21,839 bases of DNA from a virus, in IMG/VR virus record IMGVR_UViG_3300047323_000350, positions 1-21,839 of that record. One strand, written 5' to 3'. The translations under genes were made by a program, and so were the position numbers. The number at the start of each line of letters is the position of its first letter. Within the stretch, counting starts at the first letter, position 1. A model generated the notes under the pieces. That model saw only the letters and a list, made by a program, of their open reading frames with translations. It had not been told where the DNA came from and searched no databases. This document shows, one piece after another, positions 1 through 7,927 of this stretch.

Positions 1-677
1 TTCAAAGCGGAAAGCCGGTGCTCGAACGGGTGTACAACATCATCCCCGTCACCGATGAAAAGCAGCTTACGGCCATCAATGGCTCGCTCACGAATGGCGG
101 CGGCCGTGGTCCTAGCGGCTCGATCAGCATTGAGGACGTGCTCTTTCACGCCAAGCTGCTGTCCGGCGCAATCGGTATCGATCTGTCGATGCTCGGCTTT
201 TCCGAACTGCTGTCGGGCGGCCTGGGCGATGGCGGCTTTTTCCGTACGTCCGCGCAGGCGGCCGAACGCTCGCGCCTCATCCGCGTTGGTCTGTCGGACT
301 TTTTCAATCACATCATCGACATTCACACGCACGCTAAGTACGGGATCATTTTCCCGGCCGATGAGCGGCCGTGGCATGTCAACTTCTACGGCACGATCAG
401 CGCGCTCGAAAGCGAGCGGCAGAAAACGAAAACAGAGGCCATGAATACGGGCCTGCTGCTCGTGCAGATGCTCCAACAGTTGCGCGACCTTGCCCTTGAT
501 CCGAAGGCGCTCACTGAAATCCTCGTGAAAATCGCGCTGCTCGATGAGGACCAAGTCAAGCTGATCGTTAAGGGCATGCCGAAAGAACCGCCCGACGACG
601 GCGGCGGTGGTGGCGGTAGATTCGGCGGCGGTGGCGGCGGCAAGCCCGGCGCGGACGACAACAGCGAGGTCGAATAA
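1..677 (+). CDS. Phage portal protein, C-terminal part (5' end outside the window)
   Basis: The reading frame is open to the left edge, so this is the C-terminal ~224 residues. The stretch with LSGGLGDGGFFRTSAQAA followed by a helix ending FFNHIIDIH is typical of the stem/crown part of myovirus portal proteins, which form the dodecameric DNA channel at the head vertex. The internal GTG at 18 is not needed as a start. The protein ends in two glycine-only tracts, GGGGGG and GGGGGG separated by RF, then an acidic tail; this looks disordered. The stop overlaps the next ATG (TAATG at 675-679), so the two genes are translationally coupled. Identification rests on motif recognition, not alignment; a head-tail structural role is well supported by context. 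Confidence 0.8.
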   Translation, partial: QSGKPVLERVYNIIPVTDEKQLTAINGSLTNGGGRGPSGSISIEDVLFHAKLLSGAIGIDLSMLGFSELLSGGLGDGGFFRTSAQAAERSRLIRVGLSDFFNHIIDIHTHAKYGIIFPADERPWHVNFYGTISALESERQKTKTEAMNTGLLLVQMLQQLRDLALDPKALTEILVKIALLDEDQVKLIVKGMPKEPPDDGGGGGGRFGGGGGGKPGADDNSEVE

Positions 678-1582
678 TGTCGATTTTTGACGCGGTCGCG
701 CGCGACCTTGGCGGCGGCTCGAACTCGTCGCGCTTTGACGATATTACCCAACGTCCCGGTTCCGGCATTGGCAGCGGCGGCGCTGGCGGCCTGCTCGGCA
801 ACGCCAGCATTGGCGGCCTGTCGCTCGTGGGCGCGGGCACGTCGTTGCTCAAGAATGCCGTCGGCAAGCTCGCACCGGCCGCCGCAGGCCCGCTCTCGAA
901 AGCGCTGCGCGGTGACTTCATCGGCGCGGGGCTTGAAGCGTTCGGCGAAACGGGCATCGGCAAAAAGATCAACAACGCGCTCACGAGCCCCTTTGCGTCA
1001 GACCTTCTGTTTGAGGCGACGGCCAACCCTCTGCTCGGCGGCATCACGCCGTTCGAGGCGCGCCAGATCATTCAGGAAGTGCAGAGCACGAACTACGCGA
1101 AAAAGAACCTCTTTTATGTCGAGATTCTTGACTTTTATCCCGGCAGCGGCACGGCGGGCAAGAGTTCCGGCCTGTTCAACCTGTTCTCAACGAGCGTGTC
1201 ATTCGGGCCGTGCACGGCTGAAGGCGAGGCCGTCAACATCGGGTCCGCGCAGATGGACAACCTGCATGGCAGCGGGCGCACGGAACTCCGTATTACCACG
1301 CTCGATGACGCCTACGGCTCAATCCAGCGCTGGTTTGAAACCCGCTTCGATGGCATGGCACACAACGATGGCACGTTCGGCGTACCCGCTGACTACCTCG
1401 TGCAGATCCGCCTGTTGCAGGCGGCTGTCAATGACACGGTGATGCAGCGCTTTGGCGGCCTGCAACGCAAATGGGTGATGCGGCCCGGCACGCTCGAAAC
1501 GGAAATGAACCGTGGCGAGGACGGCTTGCAGGAAATCCAGTTGTCGTTCACGCAGTTCGATACCTTCATGTACAACCCCTGA
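677..1582 (+). CDS. Tail tube-like or baseplate structural protein
   Basis: A 301-residue protein with a GAGGT ribosome site 5 bases before the ATG. Residues 1-130 are rich in Gly/Ala and low in complexity. The C-terminal ~165 residues look like the two-sheet tube fold of contractile tails: the strand-rich segment NLFSTSVSFGPCTAEGEAV, the alpha segment DDAYGSIQRWFETRFDG, and the ending LSFTQFDTFMYNP, which is common in T4 gp19/gp54-like proteins. The likely role is a tube-initiator or baseplate protein joining tube and hub. It sits between the portal and the tape-measure-like gene and ends 2 bases before that gene's ATG. The fold assignment is an inference; structure prediction against T4 gp54, gp48 and gp19 would decide it. 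Confidence 0.6.
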   Translation: MSIFDAVARDLGGGSNSSRFDDITQRPGSGIGSGGAGGLLGNASIGGLSLVGAGTSLLKNAVGKLAPAAAGPLSKALRGDFIGAGLEAFGETGIGKKINNALTSPFASDLLFEATANPLLGGITPFEARQIIQEVQSTNYAKKNLFYVEILDFYPGSGTAGKSSGLFNLFSTSVSFGPCTAEGEAVNIGSAQMDNLHGSGRTELRITTLDDAYGSIQRWFETRFDGMAHNDGTFGVPADYLVQIRLLQAAVNDTVMQRFGGLQRKWVMRPGTLETEMNRGEDGLQEIQLSFTQFDTFMYNP

Positions 1583-1584
1583 CG

Positions 1585-4008
1585 ATGAAAAGCGACTCGA
1601 AAGGCTTTCTGATCGCGGACGCGCCGATTGATGCGCTCGCTTCCGGCATTGATGCCGTGCACTCCGACACGAGCGCGATTCTCGCGCTGCTCAAATCGGG
1701 CTCTCGCGCCTCGTTGATGCAGCAACAACGCGTATCGAGCCCGCGCGCGATGCCTGCCGCTGCCGCCGCCGCTTCTGGTGCTGCCGGTGCGGCGATGACG
1801 TCGGCCGTGCGCTCTGCCCTCGCGAGCGCTCGCGCGCGTGACCCTCGCGGCCGGTTCCTGCCCGGCGCGCCTGGCATCACTGGCGTTCCAAGCGAACTGA
1901 CTAGCGTCGCCAAGGCCGTCGACTCGATGACGCGGCAGCAGGCAACGGAGCGCGCCTTGCAGCGGCGCGCGGACGCAGCGGCGACAGCGCGCGGCGATCA
2001 GAAGCGCGACGCGGGCGGGCGTTTCGTCGGCAAGGGTGGCAGTGGCGGCGGCCGTAGTCGCGGCGATGGCGACGGGTTCGGTCTGCTCGCGCGCCTGAAG
2101 TCGCTCGCCGGACTCACGCCTAAACTGGGTATGCCGGACCTTGGCGATTTCGACAAGGTGGACCCGACGGTAGAGGCCGCGAAAGAGGTGCACAAGCTCG
2201 TAGGCGGCCCGATGGCGAGCGTTGGCAAACTCACCAAGGCGGGCGTCTCTCGTGCCTTTGGCGGCGGTGCCAACACGGCCGTATCGTGGTATCGAAAGAT
2301 TTTCGGCGTGCTCAAGTCGAGCTATGAACAGCAGGGCGAGTTCGGGCTCGTGCAGACGCGCACGCTGAAGGAAATCGACAACAAGGCAGGCGGCGAGCAT
2401 GGCGGCGGTGGCGGCGGCATGCTGTCGGGCCTGCTCGGCGGTGCGCGCGGCATGCTCGGCAAGGGCGGCGGCCTGCTCAGTTCGCTGCTCGGCGGCGCTC
2501 TCAATATCGGCAAATTCGGATTGAAGCGCCTGCCGCTGCTCGGCGCACTGTTCGCGGGCGGCTCTGCCCTCGCGTCGATTTTCGGCGGCGATGACCCGAA
2601 CAAGACGAAAGACCAAAACCGCGAGGACCGTTTCAAGGGCGCGGGTTCCGGTATCGGCGCACTGGTCGGCGGCGCGGTCGGCATGTTGGGCGGCCCGGTC
2701 GGCGCGATGATTGGCGGTGTCGTCGGCGACAAGCTCGGCGAGATTGTCGGCGGATGGCTCGCGACTGTGGACTGGTCGAAAGTCGCGGCGCAGATCACGG
2801 ACGCATGGGACGCGACAACGGGTTTCTTCAAAGACTCGTGGAAGGCCGTCACCGACAAGCTCGACGCCTTCACAAAGAGCGTCAGCGACGGCTGGAATGC
2901 GATCATCGGCGGGGCAAAGGCGTTCCTGAAAAGCAAATTCGGCATCGACGTCGATGCTTTGATGGGCAAGGCGAAGGAAGTGATTGCGCCCGCCGTCGAC
3001 GCGGCGAAGAAAGCCGCCGCCCCTGTTGTCGACGCCGCAAAGAAGGGTGTCGACGCTGCTAAGGACGCCGGTTCGGCCGTCATCGACTACGGCAAAGATC
3101 GCGTCGAAAAGATGGCCGCGCCGATCCAGACGGCGGCGGGCAACGCGCTCGACTGGGGTAAAGGTCTGTTCGGCAAGGGTTCGAAGGGCAACAAGCTCGC
3201 GCTCATGTCGGCGGCCGACAAGGCGGGCATTTCCGACCCGAAAGAACGCGCGATGTTCATGGCGCAGATGGACACCGAAAGCGGCGGGTTCCGCAGTCTT
3301 GAGGAAAATCTCAACTACAAACCGAAAACGCTGCGCAAGGTGTTCGGCAAGTATTTCAAGACGGATGACGAAGCCAAGGCGGCGGCAGCGGGCGGGCCTG
3401 AGGCCATCGCCAACAAGGTGTACGGCGGTCGCATGGGTAACACCGAGGCGGGCGACGGCTACAAGTATCGCGGGCGCGGCTTTGTCCAGTTGACGGGCAA
3501 GGCCAATTACGAGGCGGCAGGCAAGGCGCTCGGCATCGACCTCGTGAATAACCCGGACCTTGCGGCCGTCCCGGCTATCGCGGCACAGATCGCGACGTGG
3601 TACTGGCAGAGCAAAGGCGGGCTCGCGGATGCCGCGCGCGCCGGTGACGTTGCAGCCGCAACGAAGAAAATCAACGGCGGCCTCAACGGGTTCGACGTGC
3701 GCAAAGAGAAGTACGACACCTACCTTGCACAAGGCACGGCGACACCCGCGCTCGGCATCGGTACGGCTGTCGCGCAGGCCGCGCCGCCCGTCGTCACGGC
3801 CGCCGTCGGCGCGCCGCAACCGCCGTCTATCCCGTCGGCGGCGGTGCCTGTCACACCCGCCGCGCCCGCCGCGCAGCAGGCCAGCATTCCCGTTCCCGTC
3901 AACAGCGACAAGCCGCTTGAGGTGCGCGTTGCCGATGATCGCGCCGTCGGGCAGGACTTGCAGAATCGACGGCTCGCGCAGATCGCAACGGGCGGCGTGT
4001 CCGGTTAA
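1585..4008 (+). CDS. Tape-measure-like virion protein with C-terminal GH19 muralytic domain
   Basis: An 807-residue protein. The frame is open upstream, but the ATG at 1585, two bases after the previous stop, is the natural start. The N-terminal third is Ala/Gly/Arg-rich. Residues ~314-333 and ~353-395 are hydrophobic Gly-rich segments, as in tape-measure proteins, followed by amphipathic Lys/Ala helices (~480-530). Residues ~540-720 form a GH19 chitinase-like lysozyme domain: DTESGGF with candidate acid E565, ENLNY with E574 nine residues later, then YKYRGRGFVQLTGKANYEA. A Pro/Ala-rich tail follows. The likely job is to span the tail tube and cut host peptidoglycan during DNA entry. It is short for a tape measure, so a baseplate-associated lysozyme is the main alternative. 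A second GH19 protein is encoded at 15334-15969. Confidence 0.72.
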   Translation: MKSDSKGFLIADAPIDALASGIDAVHSDTSAILALLKSGSRASLMQQQRVSSPRAMPAAAAAASGAAGAAMTSAVRSALASARARDPRGRFLPGAPGITGVPSELTSVAKAVDSMTRQQATERALQRRADAAATARGDQKRDAGGRFVGKGGSGGGRSRGDGDGFGLLARLKSLAGLTPKLGMPDLGDFDKVDPTVEAAKEVHKLVGGPMASVGKLTKAGVSRAFGGGANTAVSWYRKIFGVLKSSYEQQGEFGLVQTRTLKEIDNKAGGEHGGGGGGMLSGLLGGARGMLGKGGGLLSSLLGGALNIGKFGLKRLPLLGALFAGGSALASIFGGDDPNKTKDQNREDRFKGAGSGIGALVGGAVGMLGGPVGAMIGGVVGDKLGEIVGGWLATVDWSKVAAQITDAWDATTGFFKDSWKAVTDKLDAFTKSVSDGWNAIIGGAKAFLKSKFGIDVDALMGKAKEVIAPAVDAAKKAAAPVVDAAKKGVDAAKDAGSAVIDYGKDRVEKMAAPIQTAAGNALDWGKGLFGKGSKGNKLALMSAADKAGISDPKERAMFMAQMDTESGGFRSLEENLNYKPKTLRKVFGKYFKTDDEAKAAAAGGPEAIANKVYGGRMGNTEAGDGYKYRGRGFVQLTGKANYEAAGKALGIDLVNNPDLAAVPAIAAQIATWYWQSKGGLADAARAGDVAAATKKINGGLNGFDVRKEKYDTYLAQGTATPALGIGTAVAQAAPPVVTAAVGAPQPPSIPSAAVPVTPAAPAAQQASIPVPVNSDKPLEVRVADDRAVGQDLQNRRLAQIATGGVSG

Positions 4009-4013
4009 CGCGA

Positions 4014-4030
4014 CACCGGCACTAGGAAAA
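4014..4030 (+). promoter_or_regulatory. Candidate phage promoter element TAGGAAAA (copy 1)
   Basis: The intergenic sequence ACCGGCACTAGGAAAA lies 51 bases upstream of the ATG at 4081. The same word TAGGAAAA, with similar flanking bases, recurs ahead of the tail tube and capsid genes. No good sigma-70 -35/-10 pair is visible here. A phage-specific or activator-dependent late promoter is an inference from recurrence and position. Confidence 0.4.
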
Positions 4031-4080
4031 TGTAAGGGCGCATGGCACACTCGCGCGAAATGCACAACGGGGGAATATCC

Positions 4081-4500
4081 ATGCGCTGCAAAAAACTGCT
4101 GGTCGGCCTGGCGCTCTCGCTCGCCGCTCTGCCCGCTTTCGCCGATCAGGCGAATCTCGACCGCGCCGTCAATGACGCGCTGGCAACGTACCGCAGCGGC
4201 GGTGAAAACGCGCTCGCGACCAAGGCGAACCTCTGCACGACGGGCGTCGATTTCAGCGGCTCCGTATCGAGCCCGGCGCGCGAGGTCGAATACTGCATGG
4301 CGCTCGAAGCGGCGGGCGTGGTGATGCTCCAGCACGATGGCAAGCTCGCCCAGTCGCAGTATTTTCAGCCGGTCGACGTGATGGTCCGCGCGAAAGCGAA
4401 TCTCGCGCGCGCGCATATCGTTGAACTGCCGGAACAAGACCCGGCCTATGTCGTGCCGCGCATGAAGTACGTGCGCGAGCAGGTTCTCAAGCGCATGTAA
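4081..4500 (+). CDS. Small exported (periplasmic) protein, possible moron
   Basis: A 139-residue protein with a clear Sec signal peptide: MRCKK, a Leu/Ala-rich core, and cleavage after AFA (residue 21). The ATG at 4081 is chosen because it begins the signal peptide and follows a GGGGGA ribosome site; the in-frame ATG at 4042 would bury the signal. The mature part is mostly helical with two cysteines (NLCTTG and EYCMAL) that could form a disulfide, and ends in basic residues. I do not recognise a family. The gene has its own upstream TAGGAAAA element and a Rho-independent terminator just downstream, and it interrupts the tail genes. That is the pattern of a moron that acts on the host envelope, for example in exclusion or fitness; the function is unproven. 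Confidence 0.75.
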   Translation: MRCKKLLVGLALSLAALPAFADQANLDRAVNDALATYRSGGENALATKANLCTTGVDFSGSVSSPAREVEYCMALEAAGVVMLQHDGKLAQSQYFQPVDVMVRAKANLARAHIVELPEQDPAYVVPRMKYVREQVLKRM

Positions 4501-4523
4501 GCCAGGCTGAAACGCCCTCACCA

Positions 4524-4547
4524 AGCCCGCCGCGAGCGGGCTTTTTT
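4524..4547 (+). terminator. Rho-independent terminator after the exported-protein gene
   Basis: The stem AGCCCGC/GCGGGCT has a CGCGA loop and is followed by a run of six T (4542-4547). It lies 24 bases after the stop at 4500 and closes the single-gene unit before the tail tube transcript. Confidence 0.88.
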
Positions 4548-4550
4548 GCG

Positions 4551-4568
4551 TCCGGTGATTTAGGAAAA
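4551..4568 (+). promoter_or_regulatory. Candidate phage promoter element TAGGAAAA (copy 2)
   Basis: The sequence TCCGGTGATTTAGGAAAA lies directly behind the terminator and 70 bases before the tail tube ATG. Copy 3 shares the T-CCG-GTGA-TTAGGAAAA framework. Its place between a terminator and a highly expressed structural gene argues for a transcription start near here. Confidence 0.45.
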
Positions 4569-4638
4569 GCCGCGCGTGTCAAGCCAGAAAGCGACCTGAA
4601 AATCAAGCTGCACTCCCACATTTTCAGGTGACACACAC

Positions 4639-5124
4639 ATGGTTAACACCGGCAATTACCTTAAAACGGTACTCGGCGCGGTTCAGGCGATGGGCAACAA
4701 GGCCATCAACAGCGATGGCATGTTTGTACCCGTCGGCTATGAGGACATGCGCCTGCTCTGCAAGCAGTTCCCGCAGCCGGTCCTTTCCTCGAATGGCGAA
4801 ATCGCCGTGCCCGGCCCGCTCGGTACGGAAACGTTCCAGTCGCAACAGGCGAAGATCAATCACCAAGGCCAGATCGCGTTTTACGAAACCGAAGACGGTC
4901 ACGTCGAAAATTTCATCACGTCGCTGCAAGCGAACGGCGGCAAGTTCGACGCGAATATCTATCACGGCACGATGGAGAAGTTCAAGCGCGGCTGGCGCAT
5001 CACGGACTGTTTCATTCAGTTCGAGGACGTCGACCGCGACTGGGAAAACCGCTCGCAGGTAATCCTTCTGAGCGGCACGATCTTTTTCACCTACACCGGC
5101 GACAAGATCGTAGGGAACATCTGA
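4639..5124 (+). CDS. Tail tube protein
   Basis: A 161-residue protein, the usual length for contractile tail tube monomers. It would polymerise into the inner tube, through which DNA passes, inside the sheath. The N-terminus (MVNTGNYLKTVLGAVQ), the strand pattern FIQFEDVDRDWENRSQ and the final segment ILLSGTIFFTYTGDKI fit a gp19/Hcp-type tube fold. The ATG at 4639 has AGGTG 9 bases upstream. A long leader (4569-4638) separates it from the TAGGAAAA element. Most myoviruses place the tube gene directly after the sheath gene; here the sheath lies about 5 kb downstream. The tube call rests on length, strand pattern and context. Confidence 0.75.
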   Translation: MVNTGNYLKTVLGAVQAMGNKAINSDGMFVPVGYEDMRLLCKQFPQPVLSSNGEIAVPGPLGTETFQSQQAKINHQGQIAFYETEDGHVENFITSLQANGGKFDANIYHGTMEKFKRGWRITDCFIQFEDVDRDWENRSQVILLSGTIFFTYTGDKIVGNI

Positions 5125-5126
5125 TC

Positions 5127-5624
5127 GTGAAGCTCGCCGAACTCGCGAAAGACGTCTACTGGTCGTATGGCATCGTGCTCGATGACGATGCCTACAATCA
5201 GCAGGCCGTCAACGCTGCGCGCGTCTATCTCGGCTACGCGCACATCGCGAGTGTTGACCCGGTCGTAATGGTCGATCCGCCGCCGCCGTGCCAGTCGCCC
5301 GATGATGCTGCCGCGCAGGTCGTATGGGGCTACAACGGCACGATTTACGACGCGCCGCCGCGCCCCGCGCCGGTGCCATCGTACCCCGCGCCTACGTCGC
5401 CGCTCTCGCCAGAATCGGAAATCACCGATGGCGAATGGTTCGTGATCCGCCCGCTATTCCTGCTCTACGTCGAGCGTGAAAACGCGCGCGCGCTCGAAGC
5501 ATCGCGCCAGCTTGGTGTCGAGGTATACGGGCGCACGGTCGATCAGGTCGAGGCCGACATTCGCACCTACGAAACGCAGGACTTGACCCGCCTCGCGTTC
5601 GCTCAAACCGTCGAAGTTGTGTGA
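5127..5624 (+). CDS. Structural-module protein of unknown function
   Basis: A 165-residue protein starting with GTG two bases after the tube stop. The N-terminal helix (residues 1-40) is followed by a Pro-rich linker (PPPPC and a run of PxP repeats, ~50-95) and a helical C-terminal half with DGEWFVIRPLFLLYVEREN. No family is recognised. The helical bundle with a Pro-rich hinge, and its place between tube and hub genes, would suit a head-completion, neck or tail-terminator protein, but this is only context. The stop overlaps the next ATG (TGATG), indicating coupling. Confidence 0.7.
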   Translation: MKLAELAKDVYWSYGIVLDDDAYNQQAVNAARVYLGYAHIASVDPVVMVDPPPPCQSPDDAAAQVVWGYNGTIYDAPPRPAPVPSYPAPTSPLSPESEITDGEWFVIRPLFLLYVERENARALEASRQLGVEVYGRTVDQVEADIRTYETQDLTRLAFAQTVEVV

Positions 5625-5854
5625 TGCAAAAAACCGCTACTCCCCTGCTCTCTGCCGCTGAAATCACGGCCATCACCGAATCTGCGCGCGCGAACCGTGC
5701 GCGGCTCGACGCGTGCACCTTGCACGTTTTCACGCCGACCGGGCCGGTCAAGGCGTTGCGCCAGCACTATGTGTGCGCGAACTGCGCGGGCGAGGTCGAT
5801 AGCGCGGCCTATCGCTGGTACACGCAGGGTCGCGAGCACGAGGCGCGCGCGTGA
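5624..5854 (+). CDS. Small cysteine-containing protein of unknown function
   Basis: A 76-residue protein. The ATG at 5624 overlaps the previous stop; a GTG at 5621 would add one residue. It carries a CANC motif (a CxxC pair near residue 51) plus one more cysteine upstream, so a small metal site is possible but incomplete. Both ends overlap neighbouring genes, which supports real translation. No family is recognised. It may be a small tail or baseplate assembly factor. Confidence 0.65.
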   Translation: MQKTATPLLSAAEITAITESARANRARLDACTLHVFTPTGPVKALRQHYVCANCAGEVDSAAYRWYTQGREHEARA

Positions 5855-6729
5855 TTGAAGTCGCCAACATGCGCGGCGACATGATCCTGTCGGCCGTGCT
5901 GCGCTCTGACCTCGCGCCTATCCCGTACACGTTCGAGGCGCAGGTGCGCGTCACGCAGGACACGGCCGCTACGTTCAGGGACAACGCCGTCATTACGGTC
6001 AATTCGACCTCGTTTCGCATCATCCATACGGAACCGGTGCAGAACGTCGGCGGCGGCCCGCAAGGCAAAGAGCCGATCAACGCAGTGTCGATCACGGCCT
6101 ATCCCGATGACATTGCCGACGTCGCGCGCCCGCGTTCGTCGGCCGTGATTTTCGAGAACACGAGTCTCGCCGCGATCTACCGCGCGTGCGGCGCGAATGT
6201 CCCCATTAAGGGTGACCTGCCGGTGAGCGCGTTCGCCTGCCTCATCGGCAACATTCCGACATTCGGCCTTTCCCGAGTGCTGCAAGAGGAATCGGCCGTC
6301 GTGATGTGGCGCAAGGGGACGCTTCAGTCGATGGCACTGCGCGACCTCGTGGCGCAGGTGCCCGTCGATGCGGTTGACGGCGCGGAATCAGAGGGCGTGC
6401 AAAGCGAGTTCATCGTTGCCGATGAGGTGCCCGTCTATTACTCCATCGGGGCTGACGGCTCGTTTGTTTCTGGACCGCGCAAGAACGCCTGGCAACGTTC
6501 GGAATATACGCCGCGCAAGAGCGAGCGCGCCCTCAACGCGATGGGCCGCGTGCTCGTGCGGCGCAAGGTCATCACCGGCAAGGTGCGCCCCACTATTCGC
6601 GCCGGTGACGTCGTCACGGTGCGCGGTACGCCCCTTGTGGTGATGACCGTCGCGCAGGTGATGAAAAACGGGACGGGCGGCGACGCCCAACAACAGTACA
6701 CCCGCGTATGGCTTGGGGGGCTTTCATGA
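5851..6729 (+). CDS. Baseplate hub-like protein (gpD/gp27-type candidate)
   Basis: A 292-residue protein starting with GTG inside the previous stop (GTGA). It is strand-rich: FEAQVRVTQDTAATFRDNA near the N-terminus resembles the first tube-like domain of hub proteins, and the C-terminal ~60 residues (GKVRPTIRAGDVVTVRGTP) look like the OB/beta domain seen in gpD and gp27 proteins. The gene lies directly before the spike gene, the usual gpD-gpV or gp27-gp5 order. Hubs form the trimer that joins the tail tube to the spike. The family is not proven by a signature motif, so the call rests on beta pattern and neighbour order. Confidence 0.68.
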   Translation: MIEVANMRGDMILSAVLRSDLAPIPYTFEAQVRVTQDTAATFRDNAVITVNSTSFRIIHTEPVQNVGGGPQGKEPINAVSITAYPDDIADVARPRSSAVIFENTSLAAIYRACGANVPIKGDLPVSAFACLIGNIPTFGLSRVLQEESAVVMWRKGTLQSMALRDLVAQVPVDAVDGAESEGVQSEFIVADEVPVYYSIGADGSFVSGPRKNAWQRSEYTPRKSERALNAMGRVLVRRKVITGKVRPTIRAGDVVTVRGTPLVVMTVAQVMKNGTGGDAQQQYTRVWLGGLS

Positions 6730-7337
6730 TTGGCGGCCTGCTGCCTGCTGTCATTGCATCCGTCAGCGACGACGGCCGTGAGGAAAGGCAATACCGGATC
6801 AGTATTCCGGGCCTCACCGACGGCGCGGCCGTAATGCCGCTCGCGCAACTGTGCAACCCCATCGGCGACAACAGCGAGGAAACCGAAATCCGCATCAAGG
6901 CGGGGGATCGCGTCTGGATTGCGTTCGAGGCGGGCGACACGCGCTTTCCGGTCATCGTCGGTTTCCGGCCAAAGAATCAGGAAAACGGCATCGACTGGCG
7001 GCGTTTCTTCCAAGCAAACTTTCAGTTCAACGCTGACAACACGTTTGAGGTTATCGCCAATACGCTCGTGCATGTGAAGGGGGAAACCGTGCACGTAGAG
7101 GCGACGACAACCAACGTAGACAGCACCGATACCAATGTGAGCGGCAACCTCACGGTCGGCGGCCTGCTCACGTTTAACGGCGGCATGACGGGCAAGGCGG
7201 GTGCCAGCGGCGGCAAGGCAATCACCGTGCAGGGCGGCGCATCGTTCAGTGACGACGTGACGGCCAACGGCGTGAGCGTGAGCGGCCACAAGCACCCTGA
7301 AACGGGCTCAACGACAGGCGCACCGATCAAGTCATAA
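6726..7337 (+). CDS. Baseplate spike protein, gpV-like, with HxH tip
   Basis: A 203-residue protein. The ATG at 6726 is chosen over the ATG at 6708 because GGGGGG (6715-6720) is ideally spaced before it; it overlaps the hub stop by four bases. Residues ~1-85 form an OB-like domain (YRISIPGLTDG, AGDRVWIAFEAGD, FPVIVGF). Residues ~100-180 are short beta-helix repeats with T/V/N turns. The C-terminus has GHKHPETGSTTGAP, with H188 and H190 as the HxH pair that binds iron at the spike apex in P2 gpV and phi92 gp138. The trimer pierces the host outer membrane. This is one of the firmest calls in the window. Confidence 0.88.
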   Translation: MIGGLLPAVIASVSDDGREERQYRISIPGLTDGAAVMPLAQLCNPIGDNSEETEIRIKAGDRVWIAFEAGDTRFPVIVGFRPKNQENGIDWRRFFQANFQFNADNTFEVIANTLVHVKGETVHVEATTTNVDSTDTNVSGNLTVGGLLTFNGGMTGKAGASGGKAITVQGGASFSDDVTANGVSVSGHKHPETGSTTGAPIKS

Positions 7338-7344
7338 GGCAACC

Positions 7345-7833
7345 ATGAAAAACCTGATTTTCGACATTTACAACCTCTCCCACAAAGACAAGGCCATCAA
7401 AGACGCGGTGCGCGCGTTCGCTCGCGCCGGTGCGACAGTCGCGACCGTAGACGTCGACGCGAAAACGAAAAAGACGCTTGGCGTCGAGTATCGCGAAGTG
7501 CAGTTCGGGTTCTCCGACTCGCAACAGGTGCGCTTTGGCGTGAATGCTTCCGGCGACGTCGCGCAGATCAGGCTCAATGGGCAATCGCTGCCGCTGAAGA
7601 ACCCCGACGATCACGCCGCCGCGATCAAGGAAATCGTTGCGGCGATGGACAAGGGTCGCGCTAAGTTCCAACAGAAGCTGGCGCGCCAGAAAGTCGCCCT
7701 GCCCGGCACGATCCGCACGGCCGCGCCGAAGGTCGAAGCCGTGTTGCAAGAGAAAGTCTCCGCGCTCAACACGCAAATCGCTGAAGCGACGACGAAGCGC
7801 GACACGTTGAAAGCGCAACTCGGCGCGGTCTGA
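7345..7833 (+). CDS. Coiled-coil virion-module protein, possible capsid scaffold or core component
   Basis: A 162-residue protein with a TAAGG ribosome site overlapping the spike stop. Residues 1-60 look like a small alpha/beta domain (NLIFDIYNLS, VATVDVDAKTKK). Residues ~85-160 are helical with a C-terminal coiled coil (VLQEKVSALNTQIAEATT). I do not recognise the family. Lying directly upstream of the major capsid gene and ending in a coiled coil, it could act in prohead assembly; this is inference. It is the last gene before a 145-base intergenic region that seems to start a new transcript. Confidence 0.7.
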   Translation: MKNLIFDIYNLSHKDKAIKDAVRAFARAGATVATVDVDAKTKKTLGVEYREVQFGFSDSQQVRFGVNASGDVAQIRLNGQSLPLKNPDDHAAAIKEIVAAMDKGRAKFQQKLARQKVALPGTIRTAAPKVEAVLQEKVSALNTQIAEATTKRDTLKAQLGAV

Positions 7834-7859
7834 GAGGCTCGCCCCGGCTGGTTTTGACG

Positions 7860-7895
7860 GGTGTCCGTGAATTAGGAAAACTCGACACGGACACC
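7860..7895 (+). promoter_or_regulatory. Candidate phage promoter element TAGGAAAA (copy 3) inside an inverted repeat
   Basis: TAGGAAAA (7873-7880) lies 98 bases before the capsid ATG. It sits in the 16-base loop of a perfect 10-bp inverted repeat, GGTGTCCGTG (7860-7869) and CACGGACACC (7886-7895). Copies 1 and 2 lack the full repeat, so it may add an operator or an RNA structure to the capsid promoter. Activity is inferred. Confidence 0.45.
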
Positions 7896-7927
7896 TGAAT
7901 TTTCGCTCTGACAATGAAAACTCGATC

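Noticed and set aside
4024-4034. AGGAAA-ATG-TAA, a start-stop mini frame
   Set aside because: It coincides with the repeated TAGGAAAA word, whose other two copies are not followed by ATG, so the start-stop is probably chance.
1393-4524. A 1043-residue open frame on the - strand
   Set aside because: It is antisense to well-supported tail genes, has the low-complexity Arg/His/Ala make-up of GC-rich shadow frames, and spans three + strand genes.
5422-5751. - strand frame opposite the unknown gene after the tube
   Set aside because: Arg-rich shadow frame; the + genes there are coupled by overlaps and fit the operon.
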